A stretch of DNA of 64,000 nucleotides from Chaetorhynchus papuensis (GCA_013396525.1 VWYX01000657.1:62001-126000); one strand, 5' to 3'; numbered from the stretch's first letter, positions 1-14,360 are shown. Notes: a model not told the origin generated them from the sequence alone. Translations and numbers: made by a program.

Positions 1-533
1 TGGGTTTACCTTGAATCCATGAGGCCCATTCACACAGAAGAGAGATTACAGCACTTGAAGTAGCTCCAAATTGTCAGCTCTTATGTCTCCTTGAACACTG
101 AGAAAAGCAAGAATTCTCCATTTCAGGCACTATGAGAAGTAGGATACATCCATTAAAATTATGAAGCAGATTACTCAAAAAAAATCAAACCAAAACAAAA
201 CCAAAACCCCCTCATTCTTCAAAGAACACGGGATTAAACTGTGGGCCTCATGACCATAAGAAATTGTGACAGTAAAAGGAACAAGTAGATTCAGAACAGA
301 TGAGCACAGGGAATGCAGCCAACACACCTTTAATGGGGTTGGGATACATCTCACACTCACGAGCAATCTAAAACACTCAGTTTTTGAAAGAAGGAGGATG
401 GGTTGATGGAATAATTGTCTTAAACACCCTTGGTACTCTGTAGCCATTTCTCACCTGCTTGCAGCAGCCCAGGCTGGTGCAGAGCCCACAGAGAGTGTGC
501 TGCCTCCCCTGCACTGCATGATGCTGTGGGAAG
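1..533. other. Noncoding sequence before the gap
   Basis: Unique AT-leaning sequence with no supportable gene. Positions 175-211 are an A-rich low-complexity tract of AAACC/AAAAC-type words. The last 80 bases (about 450-533) are more GC-rich and run into the assembly gap. Frames that appear open across the gap are artefacts of the Ns. Confidence 0.7.
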
Positions 534-869
534 NNNNNNNNNNNNNNNNNNNNNNNNNNNNNNNNNNNNNNNNNNNNNNNNNNNNNNNNNNNNNNNNNNN
601 NNNNNNNNNNNNNNNNNNNNNNNNNNNNNNNNNNNNNNNNNNNNNNNNNNNNNNNNNNNNNNNNNNNNNNNNNNNNNNNNNNNNNNNNNNNNNNNNNNNN
701 NNNNNNNNNNNNNNNNNNNNNNNNNNNNNNNNNNNNNNNNNNNNNNNNNNNNNNNNNNNNNNNNNNNNNNNNNNNNNNNNNNNNNNNNNNNNNNNNNNNN
801 NNNNNNNNNNNNNNNNNNNNNNNNNNNNNNNNNNNNNNNNNNNNNNNNNNNNNNNNNNNNNNNNNNNNN
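534..869. other. Assembly gap (336 Ns)
   Basis: An unbroken run of 336 N characters. The left flank is moderately GC-rich and the right flank is AT-rich. The missing piece could be a GC-rich or repetitive stretch that did not assemble, but its content and true length cannot be known from here. Confidence 0.99.
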
Positions 870-2929
870 TTGTTTACACAAACTTGGAAAGCCTTAGAGA
901 AACATTAAAAAAGACAATTTTTAATGAACGCTCTCTGAAGAGGTTATTAATTTGTTCATGAGCTGTTACTAAAAATGTAATCAGTGGAGTGTAAAAAAGG
1001 TTTTATACTCAATGTAATTGCTTGCCTATAATGTAATAGTAATAATGAAAACACCTACAGTAAAGGCTTGTTAACTCAGTGTGGGATATATGATCCTGTT
1101 TGCAGTTTAAAGCACAAGAACTAGACACTTGCTTGTGCTCAGTACATCTTTCTGATTCAAAAGCACAGTAGCTTAATCAATTGTTCCCATCCCTTCTGGA
1201 AAATCAACACTTACAGTTCCTCTTATGAATCATCACTCTCCTTGTCTATCATTTAAAACAAATACGTTTTGCTGTTCTTTGATTGTTCTTGTCTTTCAGG
1301 TTTTCATGTCTGGGTAATAAAATGCACATCACTAATGACACTAAGTAGTTTCATAATTTCTGGTATATGTACCCTGGGCAAAGAAAGGAAAATTACACCA
1401 AAACAAATAAAAATGTAATATAAAATATACTACAGCCTATAAACTCTGTGTTCAGATTACATTGTGGACACATTCTTGTAATTTTCCTAGGCTGTTTAAT
1501 ACCTTGCTCTACAGATAAATCTGACATTCGCTTTTACATAATTTATATTGCATCCAACAGAGTAGCAAAAGCCATTGTGCTCTTCTGGATCTGAATTAAA
1601 ATCACCAAATATTGGGAGGAAAAAACGTGAGAATAACTGAAAAATTCTTAAAATGTGAAAGAATTTTCATAAGTATATGGTACTTCTTACTTTTTACGAA
1701 GCAGGGTGCTTTCCTGATATGTTACTCAGGAAAAGAAATAAAATTTACAATTGGCTAATGGTCTATAACTCATCACTACAGAGCAGATTCAGAGTGCTAA
1801 AGAGGATCTTATGCCTCCACGTGGAGATTTATTCAACAGAATTAATGTGAAAATGAGGTAGCATTCAACATCAGTAATTACAGGTCTGCTCGCTCATTTC
1901 GCCAGATCCTTCTGGGATCTGCTGCAGTGATTTTTCACTTCTGTTTTAAAAATGCATAGTAAAATGTGCTAATAAACATATGACAGTGAGGTGAGTCCAG
2001 ACACAAGGTCATAAATGAGACAATCTTTGAATGGAGAAAGTAAAGGCAAGGAATAGCCATTGCTGCTAGGAAGAATTCCCAGGGAGTATAGAGCAAATCT
2101 ATAAGATCCAGTGGGAATTAAGATTTATCAAGTCATAATCACTTACCCTGTGGCAAGAATGACAGTTCTACATAGTAATTTTCTTAGAAGTCTATATTTT
2201 GTACTTATCTTCTGGTATGCTACTTATTTTGTAGAGGGAATAGGTCTGTAGTTTGCTAAGCTTTCAAGGTTCAGATCTTTCTAATTTTCTCACAAATATT
2301 CACACCAAAAAATAGCTTAAGAAATTATTAATAGGAAGCTCCAGCTTCTTGTTATTGCTGGCTTTATCTAATTACTGCATGGGGTTTACACCCAGACATC
2401 CACACATGCATAGAACAGCCCTACACCTCCCCTCAGAAAAAATAAAATTACAGTAACTCCTGCAGTCAGATTGAACATAATAGGATTATCTTTTCAATCT
2501 ATTCACTGAGTGCCTCCATGCAGGCTTCTTCAAATCAATAGCTATACTTACAAAAGAACTGGAAAGTGCATAGCAATTAAGAAAAAGAAAAAAAAACTTA
2601 AAACACTATGCTTTTGAAGTTTATTTTCAGTAAACAAAGTCTTCCCTTACTCTGGGGAAAAAAAAAAAAAGGAAGGACACATTGTATTTTAATGCTACAA
2701 AAGCTTAAAAAGGGGGATTTTCTAAGGAATCCAAGGAGATCAGGCACCTACTCCCTCAAGCTCTTTTGAAAATTGTAGCATTTATCTTCAGAAGTGCTTC
2801 AGTGCCAGCTGGAGAGAGGCTGGCTGAGAGGATCCCATCAGGATTTCACAACCCTGAAGTCATGTAAATTGCATCACCCTCTTGACTCGCTGGAGCTTTT
2901 AAGTGACAGAGCACCATTTCTGCCGCAGC
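870..2929. other. AT-rich noncoding stretch
   Basis: No frame of useful length and no recognisable repeat family. Features seen are a 13-A run at 2658-2670, an 8-bp inverted repeat (AGCACAAG at 1111-1118 with CTTGTGCT at 1132-1139), and a 12-bp palindrome centred on an E-box core CACGTG at 1815-1826. Palindromes of 12 bp are expected many times by chance in 64 kb, so the last is recorded only as a site. Confidence 0.65.
2658..2670 (+). repeat. Poly(A) run, 13 A
   Basis: Thirteen consecutive A residues following TGGGG and followed by GGAAGG. No target-site duplication or retroposed body was recognised upstream, so it is treated as a simple homopolymer. Confidence 0.9.
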
Positions 2930-3545
2930 AATCACAAGTGTACCCCAGCGTGCCCTGAGTGATGGGGGATGAGGAAAGCGCGTTGTGAGCTTAGAAAGGG
3001 GAGGGAAGCAGAGCCCGAGTCCCCAGGGGAGGCGGTTTCCCTGCGAGGACACCACGGGGATCTCCCGGACATCCATGTCCGGGCGGGACAGCCGAGGCTG
3101 GGCTGAGGAGCAGGGCGCTGCTGCCTTGGCCTCCCTGCTCCCCGTACAGGGAAACCAAGGAGAGAAAAACTGAGAAGGGCCCTGTGCTGGCTTCTGCCAA
3201 GCTGAGAGGATTCACCACGAGGCTTAACCATGTGCTCCTGGGACCTGAAACCAGCTAGCACCGAGGACAGACCTGCCTCAGCCCAGCCAGCCTGGGCATC
3301 CCTGCTGGGAAGGACACCCGGAGCCGCTGGGAACCGCGCGAGTGGCAGCTGCCGGACAGGGCTGATGAGCTGGAGACAAGACCGTCTGAAATCTGCTCCT
3401 TTCCATGTTAATGCTGTGCTAACAGAAAATAGAGCTGAGGTTGGGACTTTCAGACAATTCACAGTTGTTTAGTACTGCTGGGGAAAAACTGTCCCAAGCA
3501 TCAGTTGGTTCATGTCCGCTGGAGGACGGGGAGCAGAAATGGAGG
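2930..3545. promoter_or_regulatory. CpG-dense block, possible orphan CpG island
   Basis: Roughly twenty or more CpG dinucleotides lie in about 600 bases, in strong contrast to CpG-poor flanks. The block contains runs such as GCGCG, GGGCGGG and CCGCGCGAG. Overlapping open frames occur on both strands (2932-3462 minus, 3230-3472 plus, and others), which is usual in GC-rich DNA because stop codons are AT-rich; none resembles a known protein. No TATA box or first exon could be recognised. It may be an orphan CpG island, an enhancer-like element, or a GC-rich segment kept up by biased gene conversion. The promoter label is inference. Confidence 0.4.
3064..3083. repeat. Near-perfect 20-bp palindrome
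   Basis: CCCGGACAT at 3064-3072 is the exact reverse complement of ATGTCCGGG at 3075-3083, separated by only two bases (CC). It lies inside the CpG-dense block at 2930-3545 and could form a 9-bp GC-rich cruciform or RNA hairpin, although a two-base loop is very tight. Confidence 0.85.
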
Positions 3546-5152
3546 CAGCAGTCCAGACAGCTGTGAGGGAAAACAAGCAAGAGGAAAACATAAACCATGG
3601 TCTGTGAGAGACTCTTCTGCCTAAGTCTTATTCCTAATGATCAGCTGATTGCAGTTCTTTCCCGAGAGCATTCCTACTGCACCAGAAGTCCGAAGCAAAT
3701 GTTCTGGTTTTTCCTTTGAAATTTGAATGAAATATATTAAACAGAACCTCTTGCTTAGACACAATCTTATCATTAGTGAATGGACTCAAACTCAGGCTTT
3801 TAAAAATGGTAGTTTAAAAGAGGCACAGTAAATGCTATTAATACAGTTTTGTTAAACGAGTGGAGATGTGTGAAACCTCTGACTAATTAAAATTGATTCT
3901 TGTACAGAAATGCTGTATGTTTGTAAAGGTTCATGAACACTGATTGAATTTGTTTTTATAGATCAGTAGTCACCAGCTGTTCATCTCAAAGTCTGGGTAT
4001 CTTTGTTCACTGTCTGCATGGACAGAAAAATGAATCTTCCAATACATGACTTGTATTTTAGCATTAAAGAAAACAGCTAAATGGTATGTATAGATATAAC
4101 ACAGTATAGAAATATATACACTTTCAAAACTGAAGAAGTGTATTGAGCATATGTCTCAAAATGTAAGGACACGAATTGATCTTATTTTTAAGGTCTGATC
4201 CTTCTGCCAAACAGGCTGCATTCAATCCCCAAAGAAACAAGTTCAATAAACAATTATATACCACTGCATGCTAAAAACAGACAAGTCAAGCACAGAGAGC
4301 TCCTTTCATGCATCATTTTTGATTGTCCTACTTTGCTCTGTCAGGAACAGCAGTGACAGCTTAGTGTTAAAGCTTTTTGACATTGCAACAAACCAAATAA
4401 AGCCTAGTTGTGCATTTTGGAATTTATTTCGTACCACATCTAAAATATAAACAATATAGGGAGTTTTCATCGTCCTCAAACAATAGCAGCCACTGGAGAC
4501 TGTTTCCAGAGCTGATGTTTTCCTCACTAGCTAAGGATTCTCACTAGCTGAGTAGCAAAAGCATGTTTGATAGCCAGCTCCAGGAGCCAGGCTGGCCAAC
4601 ACAATTATTGCACATTCTGTCAGCACATTTCCTCCCTTCAGCTTTACTTCTACAATCTTTTTCAATATTGTTAAAATGAGCAATCATTCGTGATTCACAC
4701 TCCCAAAAAAGGCAGAAACCAACAATTCCCAATGGCTATAAATTATTAATGCAATTGTGCCAATCACACAGAGCTTAGTGCTTTTAAAAATGGAATGAGA
4801 TTATCTGCACAGTTATTTTCAATCAGATTCATCTCTTATTAGGGGGCATTATGCATAAGGCTTGCTTTCAGAAAGCCATCTTCTTCAAAGAACATTGTTG
4901 CACAGTCATTTCTTGTGAAATACTATGCAAGCTCTATATTAGATACCAAATCAATTTTTTGTTTCAGGAAATAATTACGTGTGACGGGTATTTTACTTTG
5001 TAGATAGACTGATTCTTTCCAATGTAAAAGTCTGTTCTGTTCTCAGTTTTTATTCCCATTCAAACCATCCCTGCTTTGAGTTGGCCCTCACTGATTTACA
5101 CCAATCTAGCAAATATGTAGGCAGAACTGGCAGTTGTGGCAAAGCATTTTTT

Positions 5153-5172
5153 GCTGTAACAGGCTGTAACAG
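5153..5172. repeat. Perfect 10-bp tandem duplication
   Basis: GCTGTAACAG occurs twice head to tail at 5153-5162 and 5163-5172 with no mismatch. This is consistent with a recent replication-slippage event in unique sequence. Confidence 0.9.
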
Positions 5173-6439
5173 AAAAGTTTGTAAGAGTTACTGTACAATG
5201 TATCTGTTAAAACAGCTGGGGCATACAGCTGTCTCAAAAAATACAAGCTAGAAAATCTTCCTCTCCGGTATAGGAAAATCTAAAAGCTATTATAGAGCAG
5301 TAGAGATTCAAAGGATGTAAGTATCGAGGTCAGTTTTGGGGAATCCAGAAGGTTTTCTTTCCTTGTAGGTTCTCTCAATGTTTGTTAGAGTTTGGACTCT
5401 GTGTTGCCAGTGCCTGCACTAGAGGCCATGTGGAACAGCCTAAATGAACTGGAGACACGGGATGATTTTATATTTACTGCTGCGTTTTGTAAGAGGACTG
5501 GAAAATTGTCTTTGTGCTCCCAACTCCCTATGACTTATTCAAATTATCCCAACATCATGCCATGGTGTCTGGCAAGACACCAAAGAAACTGGAACCAAAG
5601 TCAGTGGTGCCTCAAGCTGCAGGAGTAGGAGTATTCCCTTGGGCATGACTGGCTAGCAAGGTGGAATCTGAACCCGCATTAAATGTGGATAGTTTGAGAG
5701 CTGAAATACTGAAATCCCAAGGATAAAGAGACTCAGAGCACATAAGCATGTTCCATGTAAAGGAACTTAAACATATTGAGTCAACAAAAACATCAGTAGC
5801 AGACTCTTAACTTAAGCAGACATGCTTAACTGCCCTACTTAATCTAGGCCAAGAAGCAGCTCTCAGTTTCTAAGACCCTTGCTTTTTGCTGCAAGCATTA
5901 CATTATTTTACCTTCTGTATCGATGGGAAAAGTGATCTTTAAAGCACTGAGCTGTCAAAATGCTGCACCAGGATTTTGCTATATTATTTTACATATTTCA
6001 GCTCTGTAATTCAAGCACTGGCAATCCTCAGATCGAGCACATCTTCTCCAAAATGGGAACTGTCTGGTTCTCACGGTCATGTGCCGTGGTGCCATTTAAC
6101 AACCTGCATTCCCATCTGTGAATCTGCTCCCTGGTATTTGCCTTGTACTTCATTTTTCCCATCCAGAAGTCTGGCAATATTTTCTCGCTCTTATTCTGAT
6201 AAGAGAGTGGGTCAAACTCATTCCACTGTGAATGTGCATTTGTGCTTGCAGAGAGTGAGTGATTGATTGGTATCAGGCAGAAGTGACGTCTCCTGTTGCA
6301 TTTCTGGCATGTTATTCTGTGGTTAATCAGTGCTACTGAGTGTCAGTCAAACCTACCAGATGTGACTCTAATGGATAGCTGCTGGTTGCCTGATGTCTGT
6401 TTTGTCACTGATGTGACTGGAGTGCTCCTAAAAGTTATT

Positions 6440-6454
6440 AAAAAAAAAAAAAAA
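6440..6454 (+). repeat. Poly(A) run, 15 A
   Basis: Fifteen A residues followed by GGAAAAAAAGAGAAGA. The upstream sequence does not look like a processed gene copy and no flanking direct repeat was found, so it is called a simple A-rich tract. Confidence 0.9.
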
Positions 6455-8297
6455 GGAAAAAAAGAGAAGATAGCTTAGCAGGCATGAGGAAACTGTATTT
6501 AGAAAGTAGCTGTATTTGTATACCTGTTCTTTTAAATATTCAGTCAACTGATTTTTTCAATATTAAGTAATCACAGGGCTATCCACCCTTGTTTAACTGG
6601 GAAAGATTCATGCAAAAGAGTACTTGGGATTTTTTTGTGTGTTTTGTGGGGGGTAAAAGAGTGTTATTCTTAATTTAGTTATTAAAAATCTTAGCAGTTC
6701 TGGAACACATGCATTATGAATAATCTTCACCAAACACACCACAGAAATTTCTATCATGACTATGCCTTTTAGGCTGAAGCAGAGTCCTGTTGAAGTAAAC
6801 ACTGTTATGAAGACAAAAAGGAAGATTGTTCTCTCCCAAAAGGAGCTTAAAAATCAGTCATAGTGAAGGACTGAAATGATTTTCATTTGATTTCAAACCA
6901 CAAATCCAGCCAGCTTTAGATCCAGTATGAATCAAAAACTGAAACTTGAAATATCCCAAGACTCCTTTTCCCTTCTGGTTTATACCTGAGACTGGCTCTA
7001 GAACTGCCAGATATTTGACAAGCAGCAGACTGGAACTCACAGCTCTTGTTTATGACTTAGATTAATCAGATTGCAGACATTTAAGTATAGGTATATTTAT
7101 TCAAATACCATCTTTAGCAAATGCTCATCCAGTTCCACTGGACCGAGACTTTATTTATGGATCGAAACAGAGCTGATAAAAATTTTTTAACAAAAAGCCA
7201 ATTATTTCATTGTTGTTTAAGGCACTGCTATGTTTTACTTACTATATAAACAAACTTTTATTGTGTATTTGCCAAGACTTTCACAAGCAGTGAAATCTGC
7301 TGCCCGCATGTTTTAATTTTTCTCCTCATTTCTTAGCATCAGGAGTATTATTTCTTTCAGCAGGATATGGATTGAGAAAGCCTGACTGGCACCTGAAAAT
7401 AAAAGTAAAACATGCAACACTCACAGCCAAACTCTGCTCATCCTATTCAGTTTTACCAGAATCACAAGGTAAGTGAAGGAAATGCTTGGAAGGACTAGAA
7501 CTGAGAAGGGGGATGACTTAGATATCCTGAGTCCTGTCAGAAAGCAAATTTCAAAACTACCTCCACATCTGAGATTTTTAGAGTATGATAAATGTATTTG
7601 GAATGTATAAAACTCTAAATTCAGGGTAAACAGGGGGTGAACCTGATTCACGAATTGCCGTTTTTGTTTTCTGGCTTCATTTTATTTTCAGACCTGAATT
7701 TTAGTATGGTAGAATTGATAAATGCTACTTTCTAAAACAGAAATGGAATCTAAAATTGAATTATCTTAAAAATTCTGGGGTATGTTCTTGTCCTAATGCA
7801 AATATATAGCTAATGATGGCTGTCAAAACGTATCTTCAAATGTATTCCCAATCTGGAGATTTAAAAAGTGCACATGATGTCTAATGGAGAGCATCAGGAA
7901 GGCAGTTTTTCTAAGGAACAACAACAAAGATTTGGTAATTTTATTTTTAAGCAAACTGTAATTTAAATAAAGCATGAATTATAAATCTTGCAGTGAGAAT
8001 GCTTCATTTTGGTCTCGCAGTGAACATGACCCTTTCTCTTCTGACGTCTTAGAAAATATTGATCTATATTTAATGCAAAGCCCAAACTGACCTTAATTCA
8101 CTGACCTAAAACATTTATATGCCTTTGTTGCTTTTAATTTTCAGTGAAAATGACATAGTATCTTAAACACACCCCCAAACATCATTGTGGTGGTTTTACA
8201 TTTTATTACTAGGGCAAGAGCAAGATCACACTCATTAGCTCTAAAGCTAGTGTTCTATTGAATAAAACAGAAGGGAAGTTGGGGGTTTGGCACTTTT

Positions 8298-8316
8298 CTG
8301 ATGGGCCCTGATGGGC
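8298..8316. repeat. Short tandem duplication, 10-bp period
   Basis: CTGATGGGC at 8298-8306 is repeated at 8308-8316 with one C between. This is a minor slippage-type repeat. Confidence 0.85.
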
Positions 8317-11051
8317 TTTTCACATTACCCATACATCATGTAAAAATAATATGTTAAAGAAGAATTCTGAAGAAGAAAATCTAACCTTACCACCATCACA
8401 TCTCCCTGCAGCTGAATTAATACTGAGAAACGTAGAGAAACTATGAATTATTCTAAGGACTCAGAATTTTGCAGATAGTATGTTTTACAGCTCCTTCCTT
8501 AATATGTGTAAATGTATGCATGTGTCTCTCTATAATTGTACACAGCCCAGTTTTTCACATGTGACCTCCTTGCACCGTAAACAGACAATGCCCCATGAGC
8601 TGCAGCTTTAACAACTGCTGGTAAGCAAGTTTAGAACAGAAACTTGGCCAGGAGGACACTGGATATGGATAACATTGATAATGCCAAGAAAAAGGATCTA
8701 TCTAGATGTGATTTTAGAAAATAGAGCAATTTAGCAGTAGGGATATTTATAGTACTGAAGCACAGAATAAACATGAAGCTAAACTTAGGAAGTCAAACAG
8801 ACCAATCAAGAAGAGGTAAAGGAAATATGGTTATAACTGAGTCACACGAATGCAATGATCACCTCTGTGATGTGCATTGCAATCCTCTCTTGTACGTGCT
8901 AGAAAAATGGAACACTGAACAGGAGAATTTTAAATTGCATAAACCTCTATAAAGGGACTAAAAAAAATCATCACAGGGCTGGCCTCACCCCATTATGACT
9001 TTAAGGAAACCATGCTTCCATTCTGTTTATCAATTCACCTGTCCCTGCCTATGCTGTAACAGCAGTTCTACAGAACTTAATTAACTGGTACCTATAAAGT
9101 ACTGCAAAGTTAATTTTAAAGTGGATAAGCAAGTGCAAACTCTTACCGGTTTTAATATAGACATCTGTTCCTTAGAAAGACATAAAGTGTTACTGCACAT
9201 GTATGAATGGGTTAGGCCCCTAAAAAAAGAAGTGAAGAAAAAACAAAGAGAAGCAAATCCCATAGTTTTAATTGGGGTCTCTCTCAATTTAAAAACTATG
9301 AGGAAAAAATACCTGAAGAGATGAAGCATAAAAAAAAGAGTAGTAATGATTTTGTACTGTAGGTAATACTTCTTGGGTGCAACTAAAATAAGAAGTAGAA
9401 GAATAGCAAATTTTAGAAAAAAAATATAAAGTGTTTGTTGCAAGCATTTGTCTATAAAACCAATTCCCTTCACATCAGTGTTTTGAAACCTTTGTTATGC
9501 TCCCAGATGAGGTCATTATTGGTGAACAAGTTGGCACAAGTGACAAGAAGCTTGCTGTGGGGAACTGCACAGCGTCAGTCCCTCCTCTCTGGGCAAAGCT
9601 GGCCTTGCCAGGGCTCAGATCCTTCACTGCAGGATCTCACTTATTCCACAGATTTACTGATTTTCAGCAGGCTCTGGTCCTCCCAGCAGAAGGGACAGTT
9701 AGTGCAGAGTTCAGAGTGAACACGTAAGAGGCTGCTAACAACACCCACCCGTGGGAGAAGAGCAAAGCCCCTCTGCAGTAACACCATCCGAGGCAGTGAC
9801 ACAATGGACACGGGTGCCCAGCCACGCTCACAGGGACACAGGGACCTTCTGCACTGCAGCTGGGCTAAGCCTCAGCCCTTAATGCCTTTCTGACAAACCC
9901 TTGGTTGTAGCTCCAGTAGCCAGCAGATGTGCCCTTTCAAGTGCCCACTTTGTTTTTAACATCTTCATCACAAGCTACCAGCAGGATGCTGTTTGCTGTG
10001 TCTACATTCACATCACGCAAACAAGAGCCTGCTCTAATAAACACCTTTGAGCACCTTCAAACCACTTGTCTGCTGCATCTTTTTCTCTTGCTTTGACAGT
10101 CCACCAAGTACAGGAACATAAGCTCTTTTTTTCAGACAAATAATATTAATAACAAGATTTCAAAATGTGTCTAACGATGGTACTGAGGAAGTGTATTACT
10201 GAGTTGGCCTTCACAAACCTGTCAAGTGATTTGGTCACTGCATTTATCTCTATTTCCAGAAAGCTGGTGATCTCTTATGTCAGAGAAGATGCAGATGCTT
10301 TTGTGGCTCAATAACTACTTTGTTCCTTGGGATGCTCTAAGTTTATCACCAGGCCAGGAAGACGTGATGGAAAACTTCCCCAACACAAGAAAGCTGTGAG
10401 GCTGTGTAGAAATGCCACCATCACAGTGTCACTGTGGCAGTGTCTTTGAAGTGTTTTTTATGCTGGTTAGGCACTCTGTGTTTGTCTGCACTCTGATAAC
10501 CTCACCAGCCACAGCTGGTTGTTCACTTTGTCACAATCTCTCTAAATTGCACACACAAGGTACTGGGAGCTGGGGGGCTGCGTGTGTTAAACTGCTGGCC
10601 TTGAACTCAGCAGAGCCTGCTGAGTGAGCTACAGCCACAAAGTGGGAATGTTGAAAAGGTGCCTGGCAAGCAGAAGGTATGGGCAAGGAATTTCTTAATC
10701 AAAATTCTCCAGCACAATCACGTTTTTAGCCAAAAGTTCTTTTAGGTCTACCAGTCCAACCAATGAATCAGGCAGGTTTGCAGAGTAATTCCAGATATTG
10801 ATAGGTGCACATCACAAACCTGCTTCAAGCTGTGTCTTGTAATAAAATGCAATGAAATTATAACAATTTTTTTTATTATTATGTTCTTACTACAGTTAAG
10901 GACCTGAATGAAAGCATTTACCTTAGAAGTGGTGTGTTTTTCATTCATTTTCTTGTGGAGAAACTGAAGTGGCTTATAAGCCTCCTGACCTGGCTGTTTG
11001 GCACCAGTTTTTATAACATTTGCTTTTCAACAACACACTCCTAGAAAACTG

Positions 11052-11065
11052 GTAGCTATAGCTAC
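11052..11065. repeat. Perfect 14-bp palindrome
   Basis: GTAGCTA is followed immediately by its reverse complement TAGCTAC. A few palindromes of this length are expected by chance in 64 kb, so no function is claimed. Confidence 0.8.
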
Positions 11066-14000
11066 ATACATACTGGCCCCTTCAAATAATTCAGTTCATC
11101 TCCACATGCCATTTTCATCATGCATGATTAGAAATTCTAAATGTCATCTGGCTTAGCATGAGGGTCTGCTAATAAGGAGATGGCACTTTAAAAAAAAAAA
11201 GGCCCTCAAAATACCCAAAACCCATACACTTGCCATTGTTTTACCTACACCTGAAATTAATTAAATGACCTGAAAAACAACTCCAACAGAAGATGAAAAG
11301 TGAAAAACAATCATGCAAGATTTTCTCCCTCTCCTAGTACCAGTATTTTTTAGATTTGTTGATTGTCAGACTAGACAAATAAAACAGAAATGAAAAACAA
11401 TGCAGGAAAAATACACATCAGCCACATCTTTGGAAGTGTTCAGGCACAGAAAAAAAGCATCCAGATGCTCTTGCTCTGTCAACAACTTAATTAGTGGTGA
11501 TTAGTCAATAATCTGAAATCTTAAAAGTATCACATTTGACAAAAGGTTATTTCCACTTTTGACTGGTCTCTAACTGCTTACTTAGATTGATTAAAAAAAC
11601 CCCTTTCAGCTGCCTAGGTAACACAGTTTCCGATGTTCTTTGCTAATTTTTTTATTTCTCAAGAGGCCTTATGTAATTAAAGAGCTTTTAATCACTAGGA
11701 TCCTGTAGCGAAGGAAGGCTGTTAATGATGTGCCAGAGAGTGCTCAGTATGAGACAGAACGTAAAGGAAGCTACATTTAAGATTCCTAAAGGATCTTCCT
11801 CAGGGGTGTTTCCCCCTGCACACTGACTGTCTAACCTGGCAGAGCAGGCAGTGCTGGTAACTGCAGAACTGATACCCCTGGCTACAGGCTCTCCAGTGTT
11901 AATGAACAGTGCCCTCCTGCTGGCTCACATCTCCTGCTGCCTGTTCAGCTCTATGTTAGCACTCCGTGTCTCTGAGCGCCTGGCCAGCCCTGCCACAGCA
12001 CCAGGCTGCCTCACAATCATTCGTGGACTCCTTTCTCCAACTTGCACTCCATTTAGCAAGATACTGTTCCCTATTTTCAGTTGGAGAATTGAGGTCACAA
12101 TGAGTCTGAGATTAAATTGGAGATTTAATCCTGTCCCACTGCTCAGTTCACAGTGCTGGTCCCTCTTCAGCCCCACCTGGTTTCCCATGTGCTGTAAGGA
12201 GAGGACAGCAATGCAGGACTGCTCCACGGCTGGGATGAACTGGAGAGGGCTGCTCCAAAACATCCTGCAGTGAGGTTTTTCCACAGCTCTGCCACCTCCT
12301 AAGTCATGTCAATGCACAGAAAGTTTTGTGAACCTTCTGTTTCAGGAAGAATTTGCAACCACCTGCAATACATGAACACAGAAACAAAATTTATTTCATC
12401 TGTTAGAAATCTGGTAATGTCTTAATTCCTCAACTAAATACCACAAACTAAAGCATCAGTTAATACTAAGTGGAGACCACAAAGTTGAAGTCCATCCCAT
12501 GCACCCACAGGATCAAAGGAAAACAACACATCCTCCAGACAAGTCTGGACAGAAGAGGAGCACAGCCTAACACCCCTACACTAAGTGCAGCTTGCTCTGC
12601 AATCTGAGCTGCGCTTTCAAATCAGTGTGTAAGACGTAACCTACCTGGAAATTAACTGACAGCATGTTAAACAGAGTTTAGAGGAAAAAAGCAGCAGTTG
12701 GCCATGAATTCCCAAGCAAGAGGCCTTGCCCTCTCCAAAGCTGGAAGGGATCTAAGTGTGGTGCTAGAATAAGAACAGAGAGCAGTTCATCTGGGATCTA
12801 AACCTTTATTAATTGAAAAACTCCTTCCATTTTAAGTGCTCTTCAGCAAAACTGATTCCTAGTTTGTGGTTTTACCAATTGTATTCTTTACTTTGTATAC
12901 ATTACTTATATTCTAAGTTATTTTACAGCCTCCTTCTTGGCTGAAGGTAGTGTGCCTTGTGATGTTTGCAAGAGACAACCTAGCCGGCTTTAATGCATAT
13001 AATATAAAAATACTGTTATTGGGTCAAGAGCTTCCATTACCTTTCTTGGACACAAAACTTATGAATTGTAAGACATGAAACAAGCCCAAGAAGTTCATTA
13101 TCACTTGCAGAAGACAGGTAATGGCATACATGGTTCTGGAAAGGAGTTTTATCACTATTTAAGTCCTCGGCCTTTACACTTCACATAGGTATGTTCTGCC
13201 ACCCACACAAGTTTCCAACCAAAGCCTGAGTTCAGTATGTGTGCAATTTTTCTGAGTCCCAAAAGACACTGCAACATTTGGTACAGCCATGCATCTCGTT
13301 TAATTCATTATTCACTATTTAAAATTTTGTCAGAAATCCAGGCATGAAGCGAAAGAATAAAAAAGTCAGATAAAGAAGTTAAGCAATCACACCTTCATCA
13401 ACAACATAAATAAATCAGAAAGCCCATATGCTGGGATTCAGGAATCCAAGTTACATGACGAAAAGCTTACACATAACAGAAATAGCACCAAACCCAGGAT
13501 AAAAGGGGCACATTTCCAGTGAGTAATTGCCACAACCAGTACTGCATGTTTTTTCTCTGAACATGGAGCTTTATTAAATGTGACAGTAAACATCCCTTCC
13601 TGATGCTTCCTGTAAACTTTCACATCCTCCTGGAAATACAGTGGTGATCAGGGATACGTAAAAAGCTTTGCTGTCAGAGCTCCCCACCAAACCCTACAAT
13701 TTATGTAGCAAACTACACCATTTTCCCCTCCCAAGGCTGCACTGCACCGAACCAAGAGAAAATGCAGTCTTTGCTGTAAGTCATTGTACTCCAGGAACTG
13801 CAGAACGGCCCTGGCAGAGCAGGGCTCTGGGATAAGGGCTGCACTCTCCCTTGGTCAAAAGCTCTTGGAAAAGTCTCTTGTGACCTACACAAAGAACGAA
13901 GCAGCTCTGCAGCTTTGGCAACCCAGCTTTAGTCTTTCTACTACATCACTGGTGGAAAAGCATCACTCTTGCTTTTTCTTTAACAGATTTGATTCACTTA

Positions 14001-14360
14001 AAGTTACCAACCTGATTTTAGCTGCACGAGTGTCTTCAGCAGGTATTACAGGAGTCTGAGAAGAAGCCTGAGCCTGCAGATGGCAGATCAAAAGTCTCTG
14101 CTTGGAGGCAATGGGAAGACATGAAATCTGGAGGGATGAGTCTGGCTCGGGGTTACTGCAGAAGGTGCCCCTGGAGAGATGGGCTGTAGCTACCAAAGGA
14201 ACAGGCACTACTGTCAGACTCAAAAAATGAAACTAGAAGGCTTTCTTAGCAAAGATATGTCCACTGATTTGATCAAAGTACAAAGGATTCCAATTATTCA
14301 CATTCAAAATACAGCTGATTGCAAATAATGAAAGTGCACTTTGCTATAAAACATATCTGC

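Noticed and set aside
420..961. Frames of about 155 codons across the N run
   Set aside because: Most of their codons are Ns; they are artefacts of the assembly gap.
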